Shown here piece by piece: positions 54,518 to 64,000 of a stretch of 64,000 bases of DNA (its first letter is position 1; each line of letters opens with the position of its first letter). The stretch comes from Rutpela maculata. Lineage: Eukaryota > Arthropoda > Insecta > Coleoptera > Cerambycidae. The notes beneath the pieces were generated by a model, which saw only the letters and a program-made list of their open reading frames with translations, was not told the DNA's origin and searched no databases. The stretch is from NCBI GenBank assembly GCA_936432065.2, contig OW386286.2, positions 4,457,208 through 4,521,207 of the forward strand, given 5' to 3'. Both the position numbers and the translations under genes were made by a program.

Positions 54518-57091
54518 AAGCCAAATTCGACAACCACAACCCCAGAAGAAACCACTTCAATGGAAAATGGCCGTGAAAGCTTGCATTCTAATATCACTTT
54601 ATATTTTAATACAGAACCATATAATAGAATAACTCTTTAAATAAATATGCATTGTTAATTTATCAGAAAAATAGATGTAATCCAAAAGTGTTGTCAAGTG
54701 ATCCTCCAGATTATCTGATCTAACATATCTTGATTTTTCTATGGGGCATTTAAAAACTATACATACTCACTGAATGAATTGTGATAAGAGTTTTTCAGGA
54801 ATATCGAGTCTTGTCTCAGATATATTCAATAATGGAGGTCAATGATGGAGATATATTAAACATTTATTTTACTAAAATAATTTTAAACGATTTTATTCAA
54901 CTCCTTCGCGATTGCATAAGATTCTTCTATTCGTTTTCCCCAATACTTCTATATATCTGCAATTCTATAAAATTGGTTTAACGTAAATTAATTTATTGCC
55001 TGTAAATTTAAATCAATAACCAATAAAGCAATGTACAACAAGACACTTTAAAAATACGTAATATCAGGACTGCTGAGATTCTGGCGACTACGATTTAACG
55101 AAAGAGAGAAACGAGAAACATGCAAAATTCAAGCATTTGCCTCAAATTGAACGACCAAGGTTAATTCAGGCATTTGTTTTAATCTTAGAGATCATTACCG
55201 AACCCAGCGGTACGTGAACATTGTTATTACCAACCGCTAGGTATAATAAAATTACGAATTTTAATATTTTCCAAGGATTACAAAAAATTAAAGGAATTTT
55301 TAAGCTGGTCAGATTGAAAACTGGATAATAATAGCTCATGATTTAAATTTATGTACTTTTTTTCTTAATAATTTATAAACGTCATTGAAATGTTCTTGCA
55401 AAAATCATTGTAGTGAAGGAAAAATAAATTTTGACCTCGAAAAAATTAGTACAAGCAAGGAATTTGGTGGAGATGTTCCACTTGCCATCCTAATAAATAT
55501 ACTAAAAGTCCTCTAGAATCGAAGCTGTGCTTCGACCGCCATATTGAAAAATAGCGGCTCATTTTCAGATTTTTCTATATAAATCCTTTACCGTTGCAGA
55601 TAGGAAAAAAGTTTCAATTAAAAAATGTAGGCAATAATAAAACAAACAATTTTTGATATTAACATTTTTTTCTCTAAATCGAACCGTTTTTGAATTATGA
55701 GGTGCGGAATGTTATTGAATTTTCAAAAATCCCAATTGTGTACAAAATACACTTAGGGCAGCGAAAATTGTGTCGTTTTTTTTTATCAGCTTAGAACAAG
55801 ATCAGACACAGTGGGTATTACCGACAACATCATTTTACACATAAAAACACGAAATACGATATTTTTTAGTGGTCACAGATATTCTTATTTAAAAAAAGTG
55901 TAAAACTTAATTTTTTTTAAATCATGTTTTTTTGTACGTCTATTGCCATATCTCAAAAATGAATTGAGCTATCAATGTGAACTTTTTTTTGTTATAAAAC
56001 ACACATTTAAGCGCTTCTTTCTATACGTAGGATTGCTAATAAAAAAAAATGTGAACATGCCAAAAACGTAGATGGCCCTGAAAGTTTAGAGAATACGCCA
56101 TCAAATTTTCACTAAGCGAGGACCTTTTTTGTTTTTGAAAATTTTGTGTTACATGCTATGAAGAAAATGAAGTCAATAGACTAAAAAAGTTTTAAAAAAA
56201 AAATATTTTCACTATTAGCAATAGTTTGCTAGTTACGAATTTTTTAGTATGGAGGAATTGTCGAAGCGTACGCGCGCGGCACTTAAGAATAATAATGATT
56301 ATGTATTGCGTGTAACGGAACTTTTCTTTATTATTTTTTTATGTTTAGGACTGTTTTATCACGTTTTAGGATCTGAAAGGATAACTTATTTTTTCCAGTG
56401 GCGCATTAAGGACTAAGGTTGAAGGCAAAAAGGAATTAAAAATCTTAAATAGAGTATCTGGGATAAAAATGCATTGCATTGGGATCTCGGAAACGGTAAA
56501 AAATAATATTATACTAAATGGAAAAAAAGTTGCGCAACTAGGGGGCTAATAAAATTCCATAAACAGAAGTTTAGGAAAAGTAATAATTTTGGAGTGTTTT
56601 GATAAAAAGTAAACTATCGAGTTTTCCTTTTTTTTGCGTTATTATTGGAGCTAAATAGAAAAGACAGTTTCTTAAAGCACTTTTTTTTAACGTGGCAATC
56701 TTAATATTTGTATCCGACATTTCCTGTGTCAGAGTCCCTATCCGAAATTCCCATGCATTGCATTTTTACCCTAGATCCACACAATAATTGAGTAAACGTG
56801 TTATTTTCGCCTAAATTAGGTAACAAAAAAGAAAAAAATATCCTAAATTAAGTCTCTTTTAATTTCCGCAGCCCTAATTATAGAAACCCCGTTTCCATGG
56901 CTTGTGCACAAGTTTATCGTTTCCTCTATTACTACGCCACATAAAATCCACTCCATTTTACAATGAAACTTAGATTGCTTTTTTATCTTAAATATTTTTT
57001 TAGCAGATAATCCACGCACAATTCGCACAATGGCTATACGTTCTACAATATAATAGAAGTGGTAATAAGGGAAAGAATATCGTTACACATT
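54518..57091. other. No recognisable feature
   Basis: A long AT-rich stretch. Frames such as 54781-54981 and 56843-57028 match nothing known to me; no repeat ends seen. Confidence 0.5.
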
Positions 57092-57737
57092 TTACTTCCA
57101 CATCCAGTGTAAGTATAGTATCAACAAAAATATTTTTGAAAATTTTTATTGTCCAAATAGGCTTAGAATGTCATGAAACGTCGAGATTTTAAGTTTGAGC
57201 AAAAAAAATTCTGTCTGTAACTTTTTTGTGTGCACGATTACTCCGGAACCGTTTAAGATATTGACTTGAAATTTGATACACGTACCTACGTATTTTAACG
57301 AGATCTGGAACTAGATTATTCCGTTAAAAGGTTGGGGGGTAAATGGGGGTAAATAGGCAAATCAAGCAAGTAAGAGTCCATAAAATTGGTATTTAGTATA
57401 TATAAGAGAAGCTAAGGTCTCAAAAATTTTTTTGGCATTAACCACCCCCATTACCAACTCCCACCCCATTATTCAAGGGGGCGAAAAAAATAAAATTGTC
57501 ATTTAGTGTGTGTACAAGAACCAAAGGCCTCAATTTTTTTTTTACTTTATCCACCACTACTAACACCCCGCTTCACCACCCTCAGCCCCACTACCGATGT
57601 GGCATATCATTTTTTAGGTTTTTGGGGTAGACGAGTTCCATAAACAATTATTTCCACATTCAAATTTTTTTCGTTGTGAGAGACTTGGATAGAAGATCTG
57701 GATATGGAAGTAGTGATTCCTTGGGCAGCGGTTTTAT
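57092..57737 (-). mobile_element. HINE-1 copy 17, full length, microsatellite nearly lost
   Basis: Minus-strand copy from TTACTTCCACATCCAG to GGGCAGCGGTTTTA. The hairpin has GTGTAAG instead of GTGGAAG, and the microsatellite is reduced to CTGTCTGT. Confidence 0.8.
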
Positions 57738-58484
57738 AATTTGACCTTCGACGAAAACGAATAACGTTGATCGTACACCGCCCTGAGACTACTTAGTTCT
57801 AGTGGACGCGGGCGTATTAATACTCGATTTCTGCAATTCGCGCGCTCCAAAAAAATCACTGTACCTACACTATCAAAGACACAATAAGAATTATGCTCAA
57901 AAACTTTTTTGGTCTTTTGGCTTTATTTTCATAGCAGATACAACAAAACTTGCTTCTAAGATAAGTCACAATTCAATAAAAATTTGCTTAAATGATGGTA
58001 GATATAGTTTTCCAAATGATCTTGTTTGCATATATTTTTCTAGATTTTTATCATAATATGAATTCATGAAAATAACGTTGGAATGATATTACGTGTCCTC
58101 CCGTTCCAAAATAGCTTTCCACCAAACTCCTATTAAAGTTAATGGGTCTATTTGTTCAAATAGTAAAAGACTAATGAATTGGTATGTCACAAACTGTGGG
58201 GAAAGTGGACCATTACTTCTAATTTTATAGGAATCACGAACAAATTCATTTTTGTAGTAAAGTAATATTTATACCTGTTATCTTTTCAAATGACATGATT
58301 CTGTTTTTGTGACGAGATATACACTGTTGTGCCAATATATATTTCATAAAACAGGTTCCATTCTTGATTTTTGAACCAATCTGTAGTCAAATGTTGAATA
58401 TATAAATGCAACTTTAATTAATTTTCTTTGAAAATTGGTCAAAATATAGCGGCCATTGTGAACGGTTCATTTTTTAGCCATCAA
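57738..58484. other. No recognisable feature
   Basis: The frame 57802-58056 (84 codons) is unrecognised; otherwise AT-rich. Confidence 0.45.
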
Positions 58485-58583
58485 TAAATTTCTATTAAAA
58501 TCTGCTAAATTACATTATTTTATATTTTTATCAACAAAATATTAGGTATTTTATTGATAAAAATATAAAACTAGTGGAAGCAT

Positions 58584-59425
58584 TATACTCTTCGCCGATT
58601 TACTGAGCTTTTTATAATTGTTACACATTCTATAGGATACTCTTCGCATTTTTCTTGTAAATAATGTTAGTTTTTGGACATTCTAAATTTTGTGATACCA
58701 ACTTTGTTGTGAAAAAAAAATATATGAAAAAAAAATCGCCATGTGAGGGATCGAACACGAGACCTTTGGATTGAAAGGCAACAACAACAACAACAACAAC
58801 AAAACAAATTTATTAGATGTTTAACGAACATAAATGCGCCTCGCCGGATCCCGGCCCGGAGCCAGCCCGACAATCACGGCGTGCGGCGTCGTGGTAAATG
58901 TGGGGCTGGGCGGGGCGGGTCCGGTTCGGCTTAACAGTAATTAAATTGGATTAAACGGATTAAATACATTATTATGAAATATATATGTATTGGTAAAATA
59001 TAAAAACAAAAAAAATATATAGGGAATAACATTTCGCAAGATTTCTATTTAAATACAAATGACAGAAATTATGAAAAAAATGTTTTTTTTATTTAAATGA
59101 TTAATAACTTTTTCATTTACCGATTGATTTTTTTCAAAAACAATAGGGTTCTTCCTCTAGCTAACGCTAACATACTTTCCAAATTTCAGTACAATCGGAC
59201 TTTTCTTTCTTAAGTTATCGTGCTTACAAGAAACGTGACGGACGGACGGACAGACGGATGGACGGACGGACGGACGGACGGACAGACGGACGGACATTTT
59301 GAAGGTTGTTCAGAATTCGTTCACTAACATAATGATATGAAAATTTTTTCTCTACGAGCAATATTTACTGATTTAGAAATGTGCCGATCAAATACAATAT
59401 ACTCTTCGTTGTTGCGAAGAGTATA
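58584..59425 (+). mobile_element. HINE-2 copy 2, with GGAC microsatellite and 3' hairpin
   Basis: Starts TATACTCTTCGCCGATTTAC, matching 40388 on. It has a tRNA-like box (58748-58775), a conserved core (CCAAATTTCAGTACAATCGG), a GGAC/AGAC microsatellite (59237-59295) and ends in an 11-bp hairpin (TATACTCTTCG stem, TTGTTG loop; 59398-59425). The 5' TATACTCTTCG is a sub-terminal repeat of the hairpin stem. This is the same architecture as HINE-1 with unrelated sequence. A short LINE 3' end is nested at 58779-58945. Confidence 0.65.
58779..58945 (-). mobile_element. Short LINE 3' end, (TTG)n tail, near-perfect TSD
   Basis: Minus strand: GCTGGCTCCGGGCCGGGATC, GCGCATTTATG, AATAAA and (TTG)n, the 3' UTR of the 13981-15046 LINE family. 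Flanks TTGGATTGAAAGG (58766-58778) and TTGGATTAAACGG (58946-58958) look like a 13-bp target duplication with two changes. Only about 167 bp long. The GC-rich open frames here (58667-58873, 58743-58934) are not genes. Confidence 0.7.
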
Positions 59426-59649
59426 ATAATGTAATTTAGCAGATTTTAATAGAAATTAATTGGTGGCACTGTTTTCAAGACACTTTAGACATTCCAGAAT
59501 ATTACGCGGAAATAAATGCTTTGAAGCTCTCAAGGCTAGACACATTTCTCCAATAGGATAGCACAAATTTAAAATATGAATTGTGATTGGTTTGTAATCC
59601 TACGCTCCACTTCTGTACATATCCATAATGCAGTGCAAGAAACGGGGCA

Positions 59650-59750
59650 TATAAAAGGACCACTCAACATGTTCGGGTTACTTTTCGTTGGGCCTTGGCC
59701 CTGGAAGTCGTCTACCTGTGGTGTTATCTAATTAACTAGTATGGTAAGTG
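59650..59750 (+). promoter_or_regulatory. Possible pol II promoter and short first exon
   Basis: A TATA box, TATAAAAGG at 59650-59658, has CCAAT upstream at about 59554 and its complement ATTGG at 59586. About 83 bp downstream of the TATA box, ATGGTAAGTG (59741) places a consensus 5' splice site directly after an ATG, as in insect genes whose first exon codes only a few residues. A further GTCAG / GTAAGTAC pair lies near 59890-59915. No coding exon was recognised downstream, so this is tentative. Confidence 0.3.
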
Positions 59751-61249
59751 CAGTTTAACAATAAAGTGCATCATGGTTACAGTGTTTAGTATGCCTAAAA
59801 TGGTATAGTTTTGCATTTTACATGGTTACAACTGATACCAATCTATGAATTTGTTTTTGTAACCATCATATAGTGTACCCGTCAGTTCCCAGCAGTTACT
59901 GTAAGTACAAAACAATTATATTTATCCGTTGTATCTATTGGTAACTTGCAGCACCTAAAAGCTAAATTCCCTTGCTTTCCTTCTTATATCGTAGATGTGG
60001 ACGCTATACTGTGCGTCATTCATTATAAGTGTTGTGCGTCATTATTCAATTTCACTTCCTTGTGGAATATTTGTAACTTTCATGCCTATCCCTTCGTTTA
60101 AACAGACAAACAAAATTGTTTTCGCGAGTGCTTCGTACCTTCCCTAAAAAAACTTATTTAGATATTTCCTGTTTAGTACCTGTAAATTATTATTGCACAC
60201 GGGCACATTAATTTATAAAGATTTGTTTATTGATTTAAAGTATCAAAACATGTGGTCTATTAGTAATACTTTATTTAATGTTTTCTTTGAGTAATATTAT
60301 GTTGAACATCTAAGTATCTATTTATTTTTGTTAGAGAATGCCTTGTAGTTTTTATGTATTGCGGCCTTTTGCCAAGCATTATTGCCTTATATTTTTAGAT
60401 TACTGTGCACCATTACTTTTTACGCCCATCTGTCTCTTTGTCTACTAATCATGTTGTTTAAATTGTTATGTAAAACTTAATTTCGTAAGCATCCCTTTTC
60501 TTCTCTTTAAGAAGTTAGTGTTACAATTTGCCGTCCCATTGTAGGGATTTCTTTTTGTCTTACTCCAAATGTATGTTTTGCGCCAAAATAAATGACTGTA
60601 ATTAAGATTTTTTTTAATGGCCGCCATCTTGGTTCCCAAGGAAAAATGTTGACGGGTCCTAATCGGAAATGAATCTCCTTGGAGTAACGAATAACCATGC
60701 CAAATTCGTACTGCACTCACAATACAGGATTGTTTAATCTAGTTCAAAACAGGATGGATCCAGCCCATTTTGGGGGGGAGGTTAATGCTTCGGTAATTGC
60801 CTCGGGTAGGTAGATATTAACACTTTTTACTTTTTACGCTAATTTTCATTTTGTATTTACGTGACTATTTCCTTCACATTATAAAAACCAATGAAATAGC
60901 AAGATTTTGCAAATTTGGACCAGTAAGAACAGCGAAAATTGCATTCCCAATTAAAACTTTACAAACAATAACAGCCAGTGAAAATTGCACTGGGCTTGAC
61001 AGCTATTCAACGTCAGTTGAATCAATATCAACAAAAAAATATTTCTTGTTCTATGTTTTGTTCTGGAAATGGTCTAATAATAGTATATTACGTAATGAGA
61101 ATTGTAAGAAGCATATTACGCACGAATGGAAAAGTTACGCACGATGCCGCGTAGCGGCGAGTGCGTATTTCCATGAGTGCGTAATTGCCTTACAACTCGA
61201 ATTATGTACTATACTTTACCTATGATCATATTTATTTATTTATTTAGTA
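59751..61249. other. Unassigned; repeat at 60.6 kb and palindrome at 61.1 kb
   Basis: 60600-60700 matches the flanks of the TA element at 39.1/41.3 kb. At about 61108-61195 TACGCACGAATGGAAAAG is complemented loosely by ATTTCCATGAGTGCGTA around GCCGCGTAGCGGC. The frames 60466-60720 and 60851-61225 overlap these and are unrecognised. Confidence 0.4.
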
Positions 61250-61737
61250 AATAAAGTAAAAAAATATTTTGAGGTTTCTGGTTCTTGTACACACACTAAA
61301 TCACATTTTTTTTTCATCCCGTTTAATAATGGGGTGGGGGTGGTAATGGGGGTGGCCAATGCCAAAATTTTTTTTGAGACCTTAGCTTCTCTTGTATATA
61401 CTAAATACCAATTTTATGGACTCTTACCTGCTTGATTTACCTATTTTCCCCAAATTTACCCCAATTTACCCCCCAACCTTTCGACGGAACAAGATGAAAA
61501 TATAATCTAGTTCTAGATCTCGTTAAAGTACATATGTGTACCAAATTTCAAGTCAATATCTCAAACGGTTCCAGAGTAAACGTGCGCACAAAAAAAGTTA
61601 CAGACCGACAGACAGAATTTTTTTTTTCACTCAAACTTGAAATCTCGACGTTTCATGACATTCTAAGCCTATTTGAACAATAAAAATTTTTAAAAATTTT
61701 TTTGTCGTTACTATACTTGCACTGGATGTGGAAGTAA
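61250..61737 (+). mobile_element. HINE-1 copy 18, 5'-truncated
   Basis: Begins at ATAAAGTAAAAAAATATTTT in the G-rich block, near the truncation point of copy 5, and runs to the 3' hairpin (one change, ACTTGCAC). Confidence 0.8.
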
Positions 61738-64000
61738 TTAACTCAAGCAGCTTCTAGGCAGCACGTTCTCATGCTGAATTTTCGATAATTTTTAATGCAC
61801 TTAATATATTACTACAGAAAATATTCAAATATTCCTTGGTCTGGATGAAAATTATCCCCATAGATTCGCCCTTGTCTCAAGATCCCTGAGGACGGCTATA
61901 CTCGTATATACTTTCCAAAACTGCAACTCTGCTTCTTAATTTTGATGTAAAATGTTACCATTCACCATACTACTCATATTATAATATTATTCGATTTCAA
62001 AAAAACTTGTTGACGAAAGAACATACTTTTGATTTTCAGAATTTTTAATAACCTGACACTAATGCATAATATTAACTTGCAATGTAAAACATTCACTTCG
62101 TTAGTTCTGTAATAAAATAAAAACTAGTATTGCATCGTAATATTCAATTATTAAACAGACTAGATAAAATATACCGTATATGCTATATTGAATACGGAAG
62201 CGAAAAGGAGGTGGTAGTAAATATGTCATCTAAACCCAAGAGGGCGTAGTCGCATCCACCTTACCAATCATCCCAACACCCTCAGCGACAAGTTGTTTTC
62301 TTTTACAATAATATAACCTTCACTACAGATATATATCCATATATCTGTAGGCAATTTATTTACTTCTCCAGGAATATCATTCTTTGAAAACATTCCCTGT
62401 TGGCACTGTTACTGAATGTAGTATTTGTGGTAGGTCTTTGGCATATACATACATTATGCATTATATAATATATAAGATAAAAGCACTGAACAGAGGAAAG
62501 TATTGTAAATATTTTATATATAAAAATATATATAAATGGACAAACATGTTTTGAATTTTATAATAACAGCGGTGGCCACATCACAGTGGCAATGGAAAGA
62601 ATAATTCTGGAATAATTGTGTACCGCAAGCAGAAGGGTTGCTTTGCGAAATCACCTAATATTGTTTTTGTAATATCACTAATGCTTAGATCGTAGTTGAT
62701 TAGTAATATAAAGAGTGTAGATTGACAGTTTATTATCTGATTAAATCTCGAGGCGCTTTGTACTTAGCTTGAGAAAAAATTTAATATAAAAACACGAGTT
62801 GTATTTGGGGAGAGTGTTTCACGAACAATTAATTCATAAGTACATGAAATATATCTTTAATAGAATGTTTTCTAAATAATTGCTTTCAGACATTTTTTTG
62901 TCTGGCCTGTATTTTCAATTTCATCATTTACGTCACATAAAAATGTATTTTCAAAGCGATTTAGTAAAAAATAAAGCAGGTATAAATACTTAACAAACAC
63001 ATCTGGAGAAATTTAAAGTCCACGGAATTTCCCACATTTAAATGCACTCACAATTAAGAGACACAAAATACGTTAAAGCATAGGTATTTTAATGCGTAGA
63101 CTAGTCCAAAACTGCTGAGAAGTCTTCATTGTAAAGAGTTCTCAGGCATGCTTCATGTGTCAATGAGCACAACTCGATTTACAGCAATAAGACTGTATGC
63201 AGTTTTTAGTCATCAAACTGCATGTTAGTGCTCTATCGGTACTTTTAAAGGCCAATAATGTTTTATCACTATTAATGACTATTAACCACATTCGATTGGT
63301 ACGTGACGTGGGAGTTTTATTAGCTTCTACGTAGATGAGTGAAATAATAACAATAAAGGTGTTGAAGAAGTTTTGTTTGGTGACAAGAGTATGGTTCACT
63401 TAAACGGAAAATATACACATTCGGAAAATGTTGGATTTGGGTGGCACGCATAGTTTCAACGGCCTGACAGACCCGCCTACAATAAAGGCTGTGTACCAGT
63501 GCTCTAGTAGAGGGAGCAAATAATGACGCGCTATCAAGAAAACACGTACATACATCATTATTGCTATTAAAAATTTCAGTACCATTTATTCAAAGGAAGG
63601 ATGTAGTTGGCTCTGTTCAGTATAGGTAATATTATTACGTGCTTTAATAACTGAAATTATTTAACCCGTTTTACTTTCAAAACGAGTCAAATAATTCTTT
63701 ACATTGCAAGTGGAAGACGGAAACAAATTGAAATTCCGCAAGCAGAGTTGCCCACGCACATGTGGTGGGGAAAGCAGGTGGCATCAGAAGGATGTGTTAT
63801 ACGATAAAAAAGAATAGCCTAGTTGCTTCGCTCTCGCTTGCTCTCATTGCCGACCCAAATGAAAAATTTTCTGACACTGTATAAGACATGTGCTGTTCAT
63901 GAGTTTTGTTTCAGTCTAACAAGTGTAATTTTAAAACTTGATGTAATATAACAACGAATCAAATTCTTTTATTTTTGAATAATACGTACGCAAATAACTT
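61738..64000. other. No recognisable feature
   Basis: AT-rich to the right edge. Frames 63160-63399 and 63400-63585 are unrecognised. CCCTGAGGACGGCTATACTC at 61889 resembles a Penelope-type hairpin but lacks the GAAAC element. Confidence 0.45.

Larger units (their letters stand above)
58485..59465. repeat. Inverted repeat surrounding HINE-2 copy 2
   Basis: TTCTATTAAAATCTGCTAAA (58488 on) is complemented by TTTAGCAGATTTTAATAGAA (59436 on). A second palindrome, TTTTATATTTTTATCAA / TTGATAAAAATATAAAA, lies at 58521-58572, between the left arm and HINE-2. Confidence 0.6.

Noticed and set aside
61885..61925. Third hammerhead-like motif (CTGAGGACGGCTATACTC)
   Set aside because: CTGAGGA and a possible stem are present, but no GAAAC follows at the right distance; evidence too weak.

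Overview
This is an AT-rich animal, almost certainly insect, genomic window made of interspersed repeats. I found no intact host protein-coding gene, no rRNA gene and no functional tRNA gene. Evidence for an insect: decayed non-LTR retrotransposon reverse transcriptases, a Ty1/copia integrase remnant, and a dominant family of short elements built like the Drosophila DINE-1 / Helentron-associated elements (HINEs). A large, repeat-rich genome such as a beetle's would fit, but I cannot name the species.

The dominant repeat, here called HINE-1, is about 690 bp and occurs 18 times in full or part. It starts near AAAACCGCTGCCCAAGG, has a sub-terminal inverted repeat (CTTCCACATCCAG against CTGGATGTGGAAG), a GTCT/GTCG microsatellite near its 3' third, and ends in a 9-bp hairpin (stem TACTTCCAC). 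In two places (26.3-28.1 kb and 47.1-49.3 kb) two HINE-1 units enclose a 30-bp minisatellite, and the whole composite has different flanks each time, so it appears to have moved as one unit. A second family of similar design (HINE-2; hairpin stem TATACTCTTCG, GGAC-type microsatellite, tRNA-like segment) lies at 40.4 and 58.6 kb.

The most interesting candidate is at 9.9-12.9 kb: long terminal inverted repeats (at least about 450 bp, probably 700 bp) enclose one gene remnant on the minus strand. Its protein has the motifs EADSRIF, TVDTDVIILA and HAFTGCD followed by GKGK, then a Cys-rich tail, a layout that recalls FEN1/PIN-type nucleases. The remnant is broken by only one stop codon and one frameshift. 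A C-terminal piece of the same protein family lies in the loop of a second large inverted repeat at 1.6-2.6 kb, and a third remnant runs off the left edge. Together they suggest a mobile family built around this uncharacterised protein.

Layout: 0-2.6 kb two copies of that family; 3-9 kb HINE-1 copies, a TA-duplicating MITE and an RT remnant; 9.9-12.9 kb the long-TIR element; 13.7-16 kb LINE remnants, one with a perfect 11-bp target-site duplication; 16.5-25.3 kb a run of foldback elements, a 120-bp tandem repeat and a polypurine tract; 25.6-30.2 kb HINE-1 copies and minisatellite; 30.2-35.1 kb a pair of oppositely oriented elements with 8-bp target duplications and a THAP-like reading frame (P-element-like) either side of a LINE RT pseudogene and a hammerhead-like palindrome; 38.4-41.3 kb copia integrase and a TA-flanked TIR element; 42-43.9 kb two adjacent foldbacks, one with a GC-rich core; 45.7-50.2 kb LINE remnants and the second composite; 51.7-54.5 kb the second TIR element, inverted; 57-61.7 kb HINE-1 and HINE-2 copies and one possible pol II promoter; 61.7-64 kb nothing recognised. 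All family calls are by eye from the sequence; no database search was possible.
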